Origin: Apoderus coryli
Lineage: Eukaryota > Arthropoda > Insecta > Coleoptera > Attelabidae
Direction of reading: 5' to 3'
Length of the DNA: 64,000 nucleotides
Assembly (NCBI GenBank): GCA_911728435.2
Contig: OU452208.1
Span: forward strand, 2,604,001-2,668,000
The notes below the pieces were generated by a model that had not been told where the DNA came from, made no database searches, and was given only the letters and a program-made list of their open reading frames with translations. How positions within the stretch are numbered: the first letter of the stretch is position 1; every line of letters starts with the position of its first letter. A program made the translations under genes and the position numbers. Of this stretch, positions 55,704 through 64,000 are shown piece by piece.

Positions 55704-56300
55704 TTAACAAGATGTAAGGTGTATTTTTAATTCATTTTTAAACTCATTTAAACTATGAATGCTTCGAATATTCAAAGGCAGTGAGTTGAAAAGTCTAAGA
55801 CCCTCATTAAAAACCGAATGGCACAAAAAATCTTTATCAGTAAATGAAATATTAAATGCATCATTTGATCTAAGGTATCGTTGATGAAGTTCACCTCGTT
55901 TCTTCAAAAACTCTTTCAAATATTTTGGAGTATTCATCCTAATTATTTTATATATAAAAACTAAAGTTGCCTTTTCAACACACTGCCGAACAGGCAACCA
56001 ACCCAAAGCACTTAACATATATTGTATTGGAATATAAATGTTACAATTTAATATTATTCTCATACATTTATTTTGCAGAATTTGCAACCTATTAATATCT
56101 TCTTTGGTACATGAAAGAAGCAGCGTTGAACAAAATTCGAAATGTGGCAATATTATTGTATTATAAATCAAAATTTTGGAAGAATGTGACAATGCACTTG
56201 AAATACCACGTAGAAACCCTATTTTCTTCCCTATTTTACGGAATATTTATAGATCAATTGATATAAAATGAGTCGGTAGATAATGTATTTTTCTGATATC
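55704..56300 (-). pseudogene. LINE C-terminal fragment
   Basis: Minus strand: LRGIS...LSHSSKILIYNTIILPHFEF, CSTLLLSCTKEDINRLQILQ, MLSALGWLPVRQCVEKATLV, and an end with FNEGLRLFNSLPLNIRSIHS. It is the thumb and C-terminal part of a jockey-type ORF2; open for 162 residues, 5'-truncated. Confidence 0.8.
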
Positions 56301-56619
56301 AATATTAAAATTCTAGGAGCGTTTTAATGCCACAAAACCTGTTATCCCAGTATTTGCAGTTGTTACCGGACAACGAAAAAAAAATACCAATACGGGAAAC
56401 ACTTTCCCCGTCGGCAAAATTATTCCCGTACCGTTTTTCAAGCCCTCATCATATACCATAATATAGACAAAATCTTGAGGTAATTTACCAAACTGATGAA
56501 TCCGACCACTTTTGCCAGCCTTTTCCGGTTTTGTATTTAAAGAAAAAACTAAAATTTTATCCATTTTTTTGGTTTAATGCAGAATATTGCCAATAAAGTT
56601 GCATGTATGTTCATTTATT

Positions 56620-56765
56620 ACAAACGATCTCGGCTTTTTAGTTTTTGTTGCCTGGAATACTAATTAAAAGCTTGGATCCCAAATCTTCTATATCATTTAA
56701 ACTCAGTTTATAGAGTTCGTCCCCAGCGATGCCACATATTAAGCAATCTAAAAGTAATAACAAAA
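56620..56765 (-). pseudogene. Tyrosine-recombinase-like fragment, start of catalytic half
   Basis: Minus strand: LICGIAGDELYKLSLNDIED then LGSKLLISIPGNKN. This resembles the region with the first catalytic Arg of Crypton-type recombinases (family style GACRxxEL; the Arg is not present here). Confidence 0.5.
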
Positions 56766-56777
56766 AAATTAAACTTA

Positions 56778-57064
56778 ATTGAAGGAAATAAAACGACATC
56801 TACTAAAAAAAATGACCTATATTCAAACTAGAACAAAACTGTTAGAGATGTTTCGAGATGCATCATCAGTGACAAAACTATACAAAAGTTTTCATAAGAG
56901 GATCAAGCCGAATTTAAACATTTATACATCAATCTTGTGAAAAATTTTTGAGACAGATCATTACATAAATAAAAATGAAAATTATTTAAAACTTATTAAA
57001 TTATGAGTTGCATTGGAGCAACAAATAATAGCAAAAGTGAACTTTCGTAATTGTCTACAATGTG
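56778..57064. repeat. Direct repeat copy B (~287 bp)
   Basis: Same sequence as 55364-55662 with a few small gaps. No LINE ORF follows, so it may be a very short, 3'-only LINE insertion. Confidence 0.8.
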
Positions 57065-57104
57065 GAAATTTGGTTAACTTTTATTCTTTCTTAATCAATC
57101 CAGT

Positions 57105-58383
57105 TGTAATAAATAAATAACTTTATTGTCTAACAGGTGCAACACACCCAATTACAAGACAATTATATGCTAAAAAAACATTACTCTTATACTAGACCTC
57201 TACTAAAACACTAATATGGTTATCAACTAATATACATCAAATCGCTACAAGAATACAATGGAGCAACAATTCAGATAATATATTTAAATAGTAAATGAAG
57301 CTAAACACTGCATACAACAGCAATATCACATCGTCACAAAACAAACATCAGATATTGAGATCTCGCAAGAACCGAAGCAAGCAAGCGCAAAACGATCTTA
57401 GGGGTTGGTTAAAATAGTTGACTTCACTGTTTATTTTGTATATGTTACAAGTTTGGCATGCTCTCAAAAGAGGTGCCTTGGTCTCGTAGTTCGTGCGAAA
57501 GGTGGGGACATAGAAAAGCCTACTAGTTCTTGCAAAAATTCGAGGAAGATTAAAATTTGGCGGAGCAGTTCTGAGCAATCTATGAGACTATTGACAATTT
57601 TAAAAATAAACAGTTGACCTGCATAAATCCGACGCGTTTCTAGTGACAACACATGAAAACGGCAAGTAGTATCTTCTGATCAAACCCTCTGTGTGGAAAC
57701 CTACCATCAAGCTTCAATGCCAAATATTTGAGGAATCTGCGCTGTACGTACTCAATGTGATCAATATGGCATTGATATATGGGAGACCATACAATTGAGG
57801 CGTATTCAAGCTTGGATCTCACAAGAGCACAGTATAAATTGATTATACATTGAATATCCGTGAAGTCCTTGGTAACTCGAAACAGAAATCCGAGCATGCG
57901 CAATGCATCCTGGGTGATGCACTCAATATGATGGCTAAACGATAAGTCTGTGTCAACATAGACTCCCAGATCCCTCAACACTTCGCAGCGCTCAAGAGCC
58001 GTATCATGTAGTTGGTAATGGAATTCAAATATATTTTGCGATCTAGAAAATACGACAAACTTACATTTTTGAACGTTTAGGGGCAGTTTGTTAGATTCAC
58101 ACCAATCCGCAAGCGTAAAAAAGTCATCCTGCAGCAATCTGCAATCATCGCTATCCTGAACCATACGATACATTTTCAGGTCATCAGCAAACAATAAATA
58201 TTTGCTTGATATATCGTTAACAAAAATCGAGAAAATTAACGGCGCCAAACAGCTGCCCTGCGGCGCTCCACTGGTGGGCGTAAAAGTCAAGGACTTGTGA
58301 CCGTTGTATTCGACGTAGTGCTGACGGTCGCAAAGGTAAGAAGCAAAAAAAGATAGAAGGTCGTCATCGAAACCAATAAGTGA
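57105..58383 (-). pseudogene. LINE reverse transcriptase, cut by BEL copy 2
   Basis: Minus strand from 58383: IGFDDDLLSFFASYLCDRQH, APQGSCLAPLIFSIFVND, the catalytic FADDLK box, NVQKCKFVVFSRSQNIFEFH, thumb (RDLGVYVDTDLSFSHHIECI, SKLEYASIVWSPIYQCH) and, after frameshifts near 57640 and 57560, the C-terminus (ARTSRLFYVPTFRTNYETKA). The 3' UTR ends with AATTGGGTG-type sequence and an AATAAATAAC tail near 57110. The upstream part of the ORF should lie beyond the BEL element, right of the window. Confidence 0.88.
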
Positions 58384-58580
58384 TGTAAAAGACTGTCGTA
58401 TAGCCTTTATGGCTGAATATAGTATGTTTTAAAGACGTATTGGATATTGGCAAATATTTTATTTATGACTGACTTTTTTATATTAACTGACATGACATTT
58501 TCTCATATTCCAACAATAACAATGTAACAATACATTAACATACAGGGACTAAACTATTATTATTAACTAAATATTTAACA
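58384..58580 (-). repeat. BEL copy 2, 3' LTR
   Basis: 197 bp, TG...CA, with purine tract GTGGTGGAAGAAA next to it on the minus strand. Confidence 0.93.
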
Positions 58581-58602
58581 TTTCTTCCACCACTCGACAA
58601 TA

Positions 58603-61600
58603 TCAATTGTCCATATCAATCCGACATAACTTTGCTACTGGCCGACGGAATATGCCTGATGCTGTCTTCAAATCTACAACTCTGACTTTTCCGTCAGGAA
58701 AAAGAGTCAATACCTTCGCAAGTTTCCACGATTTCCGTGGAGCACTTTCGTCAACCACTACCACAATGTCTCCTTCGTTAATTGGTTTGCCATCTTTATT
58801 CCATTTCGATCGTCTGTTCAAGGTCGGTAAATAGTCTTTAGTCCATCGTTTCCAAAATGATTCTACTAAATTTTGGGACTTGCTCCATTCTTTTCTTAGA
58901 TCAGTAGTAAGTGGACCATAATAATTTAAATTATTCGAAGTTCCTCGAAGAAAATGGTTAGGCGTTAGTGACTCTAAATCATCAGGATCTCCGGAAACTT
59001 TCGTTAATGGTCGTGAATTTATAATGTTCTCAACCTCAGCGAATAAGGTAAGTAATAACTCATCTTTTAAAACTTGTCCATGTAACACGTTCTTTAGAGA
59101 TGATTTTACTGAACGAATTAATCTCTCCCACACTCCGGCCATATGAGGTGCACCTGCAGGCAAAAATTTCCAATCTATATGAGAGTTTAACAATACTTGT
59201 CTCATTTTTTCCTGGTCTAAATTGTTTAAAGCTTGTCTTAATTCTTCAGCTCCTCCTCGAAAATTCGTGCCGTTATCGGAGTAAATCACCCGGGGCTGAA
59301 TTCTTCTTGACGCCATTCTTCTCACAGCCATTATAGCCGAATCAGCCGTTAACGAATGAGCAACTTCTAAATGTACGGCTCTTACAGTTAAGCATGTAAA
59401 TAGTACACCCCATCTTTTTTCACGTCGTCTTCCGACTGATACATACATAGGTCCGAAATAATCGACACCGCAGTAAGTGAACGGCTGGATATTCGGTGTA
59501 AGTCTAACTGCAGGAAGTTGACCCATTTCAGGATGTTCTGGTTTCGCTTTTGCAACTCGACATTTCTGACACTTTTTAAAGGCGGCTTTTACTGCTACGC
59601 GTCCTTTCAAAATCCAAAATCTCTGCCTAACTTCATTTAAAACTGTTTCAATCCCTTGGTGATTATAGTCATCGTGATATTTTTGCAGTAAAAGTTGCGT
59701 ATATCTATGTTTAGGTGCCAAAATTAATGGTCGTTTTGTAATTTGTACGTTGTTGGGTGCAAGATCAATCCTTCCTCTTATTTTAAGTAGTCCGTCACTG
59801 TCTAATATCGGTGATAATGCTTTTAGTGCACTATTGGGCTTTAACATTTTATTATTGGTCAGAATTTCTATATCTTCATGAAACGAATCCCACTGACATT
59901 GCTTAACCCATTTTAATTCTGCTTCTTGTACATCCGCTGTTGTCAATTCTTTAGGAACGTTCTTATTTTTAAATTTCTTAGATATCAAAATTCTGGCATA
60001 TTTAAATACGTAAGCTGTGGCTCTTATTAAGCGTGACCATTTTGAAAATCTAGAAATGTCAGGTAAATGAGAGCTAGAATTTTGAAGTTTACAATTCTGA
60101 ACTGTTAAAAGCTGAACTTCATTATTTGCTTCACCTTCTATTAAATTTTTACCAAAGTTTTTAGAAGGCCATACGTTTTTATCCGTTGATAACAAAAATT
60201 CTGGACCAGCATACCATTTCTTAAAATCTGTCATAATGTTGTGATCTTTGTCATGAACCCTTGTTGCGAGATCAGCTGCGTTTTGAGATGAAGGAACCCA
60301 GTGCCAGTCGGATGAATCGGTAAGTTCTTGGATTTCACCAATGCGATGTGCTTCAAACTGTCCTAATTTTCGTCCATCGCCTTTTATCCAATATAATACA
60401 GTTGTCGAATCCGTCCACATATAAAGTTTGTTAATTTTAATTTCTAAAGTATTCCAGACAGTAGTTTTTAAACGACTTCCCATCAACGCTGCTTGTAACT
60501 CCAAACGAGGTATCGAAATTGGTTTTGTAGGCGCTACACGAGCTTTTGCCATAATTAAAGCAACATCAACATTGTCATTTCTACCTACAACTCTTAAATA
60601 TGCAACACTAGCAAATGCTTGTTTACTAGCGTCACAAAATATGTGTAGTTCTATTTGTTTAGCGGTAGGGATCTGTTCACAGTAACATCTTGGTATTTTT
60701 AGTTCAGATACTTGTCGAAGATCGTTCAACCAGATTGTCCACTCTCTAAATAATTCGACATCAATAGAATCATCCCATCCTATTCCGCTACGCCATATAT
60801 CCTGTATAAATATTCTTCCCCGTATTGTTAAATTTACTACTAGACCAAGTGGATCAAAAACAGCCATAACAAATCTCAAAACTTGACGTTTGGTAGGTCG
60901 ACAATCTTGAGTAAATTCAATACAGTCCATCTTTACTTTAAAACAAATGATGTCAATCTTAGAATCCCAAAATAGACCGAGTACGCGTTGAATTGAATAA
61001 TCACTATTACATAAATCCTTACAAAATTCATCGTTTTCCGATAATGATTTCATGACGTTTTCGGAGTTTGAAATCCAACCAACCAGGTCAAAACCACCCA
61101 ATTTCTGAATTCTTTTAACTTCAATTATTCTTCTTAAAGCAGCTTCTTCATCATCTGTACAGTCGAGGTAATCGTCAACATAATGCTTCTTAGTAATAGC
61201 ATTTATAATTTCAGGATCTTCTGTATGATCATAGGCATTCAAATTTTTAGTGTACTGGGCGCATGTTGGCGAACATGAAGCTCCAAATATCATAGACTGC
61301 ATCTCATATGTTTCGTAATTATCCTTGATGTTATTTCGCCAAAGAAATCGTAGTGAGCTTCTATCTTCTTTTTGAATTCCAACACGAAGAAACATGTCTC
61401 TGATATCTGCACAAAATGCTATTTTTCTCTGTCGGAACTTCATTAAAACTTCCACCAAGGGCTGTAAAAGATCTGGTCCTGCTAATAGGTTATCATTCAA
61501 GCTGGTACCATTTGACTTGGAAGCGGCATCAAAAACTAACCTCACTTTATTGGGTTTATTAATATTGACAACTGGAAAATGTGGTAAATACCAGCACCTT

Positions 61601-64000
61601 GGTCCTTCTATTTTTGCTTCTTCCTTTAACAGTTTTCGTGCATATCCTTGACTGACGTAACTTTGAATTTTGTCACTGTATTTTTCTCGTAAACTACAGT
61701 CTTTAAGTACTCTTCTTTCAATGCAATTTAATCTTCTAATGGCCGTTGTTTTACTTTCTGGTAGGTGAATGTTGTCTGCTTTCCAAAGAAGTCCAATTTC
61801 ATATTTCTGTCCAGCATACTTCGCAGTTCTTTTCATAATTTCAGTAGCTCGAATTTCGTCAGTTGTCGTTTTAATTTTCTCAGGTAATATTCCAAAAGCA
61901 TCACATGAGAATGACTGCTTAACTAATTGATGAAGTTCTTCGTCCGATTTGTGAACGTCGCATACGTGAAATGAATAGAATTGTTTCGTATGTGCTTTAG
62001 TATCCTGGTTTCCATGCATAATGTAACCTAAATTTGTTTTTGTGGCAATAGGTGAATTTTCAGGACCCTGTATAACTTTACGAGCGACAGTAAGGTGTAT
62101 ATTATCTTGCCCCAATAGGATCATTGGCCTCTCATTAATTTCTGAAAATGGGATGTCTCTCAAGTATGGATACGCTTTCCAGTCTTCCTCTGTTATAATT
62201 TGTAAAGGCATAGATAAATTATTAACAGTTCTAACATTCTTCAAGGTAAACAATTTAGCATTTGGAAAATCTCCAGATATTTGTAAATCTAAGCAAATTG
62301 ATTTTTCATGTTCTGATACGAAATTATTTGTCCACTGAAGGCATAACGTTTCAGATTTTCCCTGCAAGTGTAGCTTATCAGTTATAGATCTATCTATTAA
62401 TGTTACTGTAGAAGCTTCATCACAAATTGCTACTGTTTCTACAAATTTTCGATCTTCTCCATAAATCTTCACTTTAACCATTCGTAGTAACACATTTTTG
62501 GAACCACTGCCTGTAGCTAGCACATTTTCTGAAGACGTACTAGGAATTTCCCCATTGTTCTGTTCTCTTCTGACTTCATATGTTTGGTTTTCAGTGTGAA
62601 GTAACTTATTATGCATACGACGACAACCATCTACATTACAGGAACGTTTTAATCTACAATTTCCGGTTCTGTGTTTGCTTCTGAGGCAGGAGAAACACAA
62701 CTTCTTTTTACTAACAATTTCCCATCTAGTCTTTACGTCATCGTTTGTTAATTTTCTACAATCCCTAATCTTGTGGCCTTTACCATCACAATAAGGACAA
62801 ATTAAGTCTTCAATATCACTTGTAATAAAACTGGATTCATATGGCTTGATTTTTTGAGGTCTTTGTATGTCAAACTTAGGTGTACTCACATAGCATGCAG
62901 ATTTAGCAATGTCGACAATAAAATCAGCGAAAATGCTTAGATCAACTTTTTCACAACATCTTCTTATTTCTTCACCCCAACGAAGCTTCAGAGTGTCCGG
63001 AATTTTGTGAACCAAACATTCTAATACTTCCGGATTTTTCAGATGTTCGGGTTGACCCAAAGATTTAATGGTCGCTGTCAGAGAACTTACATGGCTTGAA
63101 AAATTTATTAACAACTCAAGTTGATACTCTTTAATTTGTGGATAGGTCTTTATTTTGGAAATTAATTTCTTGATAATGATATCTGAACGTCCGAAACGCA
63201 TTTTCAATGTGTCTATAACTAAATCAACATTTTGCGGAGACAACATCATTCCCGAAACTGCAAGTTTGGCTTGACCTTTTAAACATTTTTGCAACTTAAC
63301 TATTTTTTCTTCATTAGAATAATCGCACATAGCTGATATTCTGTTAAACTGACTGATGAAAACTGGCCACTCTTCAGGATTTCCGTCAAAATATGGAAAG
63401 TCGCGTTCGACTACTTGTCTTGTGATAAATTTGTCGTTTACTTTTTGATCAGCGGTGTTTGAAATTGTATTAAAAGCTTTTGAAATGGAATCACACAGTA
63501 CCTTTATGTCTGAATTTTCAATTTCTCTGGACTTAGACAGGTTTCCTTCGTTCGAATTCAGTTCTTCAACCCACTTACTAGTTTTCTGAATAGATGTTAC
63601 GCTCTCTATATCATCAATTAGATTGTGAGTACATACTGATGAATCAATATCACTGTTGTCGGCTAATTCTTCAATTTCATTTTCCATTTCCAAAATTTTG
63701 AGTTGATCTTGTAATTTCTGGGCTTCCATTTTACTTTCTATTTTCTGAATTTCGATTTTCTGAATTTCGATTTTTTGACGTAACTTCTCGCCTTCTAAAG
63801 CTTTTTGTCGTCTTCGTAATTCACTACTTTTTACTGACTGCTTGGAATTACCTTTAGATATTGCTTTACTATGTGTCTTTTTTGATGACGTGAGATCAGT
63901 ATTATTATGAACTTCAGCAACAGTTTGCATTAGAGGAAAACCATGAAATGAAGATATAGAACTGACTGGCTTACTTTTCTCCTGTCTGGAGGATTCTAAT
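58603..64000 (-). CDS. BEL/Pao gag-pol polyprotein, open in all visible sequence
   Basis: The frame is open from the right edge to the stop at 58603 (1775 residues from the Met at 63930; by comparison with copy 1 the true start is about 48 residues upstream, outside). It encodes a coiled Lys/Glu-rich gag start, a DUF1759 gag segment (DFPYFDGNPEEWPVFISQFN), zinc knuckles near residue 380 (CPYCDGKGHKIRDC, CFSCLRSKHRTGNC), a Pao protease (AICDEASTVTLID), RT with FCADIRDMF near 840 and YVDDYLDC near 917, RNase H (HIFCDASKQAFASVAY) near 1097, integrase with the HHCC zinc site near 1420 and DYFGPMY, SDNGTNF and GVWERLI as the D,D,E positions (about 1494-1600), and a DUF5641 C-terminal domain. No lesion is visible. 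Confidence 0.93.
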   Translation of the reverse strand, partial: LESSRQEKSKPVSSISSFHGFPLMQTVAEVHNNTDLTSSKKTHSKAISKGNSKQSVKSSELRRRQKALEGEKLRQKIEIQKIEIQKIESKMEAQKLQDQLKILEMENEIEELADNSDIDSSVCTHNLIDDIESVTSIQKTSKWVEELNSNEGNLSKSREIENSDIKVLCDSISKAFNTISNTADQKVNDKFITRQVVERDFPYFDGNPEEWPVFISQFNRISAMCDYSNEEKIVKLQKCLKGQAKLAVSGMMLSPQNVDLVIDTLKMRFGRSDIIIKKLISKIKTYPQIKEYQLELLINFSSHVSSLTATIKSLGQPEHLKNPEVLECLVHKIPDTLKLRWGEEIRRCCEKVDLSIFADFIVDIAKSACYVSTPKFDIQRPQKIKPYESSFITSDIEDLICPYCDGKGHKIRDCRKLTNDDVKTRWEIVSKKKLCFSCLRSKHRTGNCRLKRSCNVDGCRRMHNKLLHTENQTYEVRREQNNGEIPSTSSENVLATGSGSKNVLLRMVKVKIYGEDRKFVETVAICDEASTVTLIDRSITDKLHLQGKSETLCLQWTNNFVSEHEKSICLDLQISGDFPNAKLFTLKNVRTVNNLSMPLQIITEEDWKAYPYLRDIPFSEINERPMILLGQDNIHLTVARKVIQGPENSPIATKTNLGYIMHGNQDTKAHTKQFYSFHVCDVHKSDEELHQLVKQSFSCDAFGILPEKIKTTTDEIRATEIMKRTAKYAGQKYEIGLLWKADNIHLPESKTTAIRRLNCIERRVLKDCSLREKYSDKIQSYVSQGYARKLLKEEAKIEGPRCWYLPHFPVVNINKPNKVRLVFDAASKSNGTSLNDNLLAGPDLLQPLVEVLMKFRQRKIAFCADIRDMFLRVGIQKEDRSSLRFLWRNNIKDNYETYEMQSMIFGASCSPTCAQYTKNLNAYDHTEDPEIINAITKKHYVDDYLDCTDDEEAALRRIIEVKRIQKLGGFDLVGWISNSENVMKSLSENDEFCKDLCNSDYSIQRVLGLFWDSKIDIICFKVKMDCIEFTQDCRPTKRQVLRFVMAVFDPLGLVVNLTIRGRIFIQDIWRSGIGWDDSIDVELFREWTIWLNDLRQVSELKIPRCYCEQIPTAKQIELHIFCDASKQAFASVAYLRVVGRNDNVDVALIMAKARVAPTKPISIPRLELQAALMGSRLKTTVWNTLEIKINKLYMWTDSTTVLYWIKGDGRKLGQFEAHRIGEIQELTDSSDWHWVPSSQNAADLATRVHDKDHNIMTDFKKWYAGPEFLLSTDKNVWPSKNFGKNLIEGEANNEVQLLTVQNCKLQNSSSHLPDISRFSKWSRLIRATAYVFKYARILISKKFKNKNVPKELTTADVQEAELKWVKQCQWDSFHEDIEILTNNKMLKPNSALKALSPILDSDGLLKIRGRIDLAPNNVQITKRPLILAPKHRYTQLLLQKYHDDYNHQGIETVLNEVRQRFWILKGRVAVKAAFKKCQKCRVAKAKPEHPEMGQLPAVRLTPNIQPFTYCGVDYFGPMYVSVGRRREKRWGVLFTCLTVRAVHLEVAHSLTADSAIMAVRRMASRRIQPRVIYSDNGTNFRGGAEELRQALNNLDQEKMRQVLLNSHIDWKFLPAGAPHMAGVWERLIRSVKSSLKNVLHGQVLKDELLLTLFAEVENIINSRPLTKVSGDPDDLESLTPNHFLRGTSNNLNYYGPLTTDLRKEWSKSQNLVESFWKRWTKDYLPTLNRRSKWNKDGKPINEGDIVVVVDESAPRKSWKLAKVLTLFPDGKVRVVDLKTASGIFRRPVAKLCRIDMDN

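Larger units (their letters stand above)
58384..64000 (-). mobile_element. BEL/Pao LTR retrotransposon, copy 2 (5' end outside)
   Basis: Same element as 38419-44356. The 197-bp 3' LTR (58384-58580) differs from copy 1's LTR at about three positions (GGCTG for GTCTG, one T fewer, CATATT for CCTATT). The 5' LTR is beyond the right edge. The 5 bases before it are AGTGA, the predicted target duplication. Confidence 0.93.

Noticed and set aside
56313..56564. An 83-residue minus-strand frame as an upstream Mcr exon
   Set aside because: It shows none of the macroglobulin-domain patterns expected upstream of the 54.4-kb exon and has no clear acceptor and donor pair.
55364..57064. The ~290-bp direct repeats as LTRs of one retrotransposon
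   Set aside because: They lack TG...CA ends and the interior holds only LINE and recombinase scraps, so a shared LINE 3' UTR is simpler.
1..64000. CRISPR array, tRNA, rRNA or bacterial operon structure
   Set aside because: None seen on either strand; spliced exons and LINE/LTR content indicate animal nuclear DNA.

Overview
The window is AT-rich animal nuclear DNA, almost certainly from an insect. The protein-coding parts are spliced exons with GT/AG borders. One gene is a close match to the arthropod complement-like protein Mcr. The mobile elements (BEL/Pao, Copia, jockey/CR1-like LINEs, mariner, PIF/Harbinger and long-inverted-repeat DNA elements) are a typical insect mix. A beetle is possible, but the order cannot be fixed from this sequence alone.

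Three host genes can be assembled exon by exon. (1) SMC6, minus strand, exons at 5553-5859 and 581-739; the rest lies left of the window. (2) Mitochondrial ribosome-binding factor A (RBFA), plus strand, seven exons from 13158 to 19027, complete at about 369 residues. (3) Macroglobulin complement-related protein (Mcr, TEP/alpha-2-macroglobulin family), minus strand, the seven 3'-most exons from 54485 down to the stop at 30563. Its 5' part lies right of the window. Its last intron is 14.2 kb and full of transposons.

Layout: 0-6 kb, SMC6 with two broken LINEs and a mariner relic in its first intron; 6.3-10.8 kb, an apparently intact Copia element with identical 144-bp LTRs; 10.8-13 kb, a MITE and THAP-like fragments; 13.2-19 kb, RBFA with hairpin elements and LINE scraps in its introns; 20.4-30.3 kb, three elements with 0.6-0.7 kb inverted arms plus a PIF/Harbinger copy containing a LINE; 30.6-54.5 kb, Mcr, whose introns hold a BEL copy nested in a LINE, several more LINE pieces, a perfect 95-bp palindrome and two further long-inverted-repeat elements; 55-58.4 kb, LINE and tyrosine-recombinase relics; 58.4 kb to the end, a second BEL copy whose long ORF is open, also nested in a LINE.

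The host genes do unrelated jobs: chromosome repair, mitochondrial ribosome maturation, and junction/immune function at the cell surface. The common theme is gene structure stretched by nested mobile DNA. The least ordinary signals are the set of long, nearly perfect inverted repeats (five in about 32 kb, two of them inside Mcr introns), the hairpin elements sitting 14-22 bases from two RBFA splice acceptors, and a BEL copy that carries two disabling changes despite identical LTRs.
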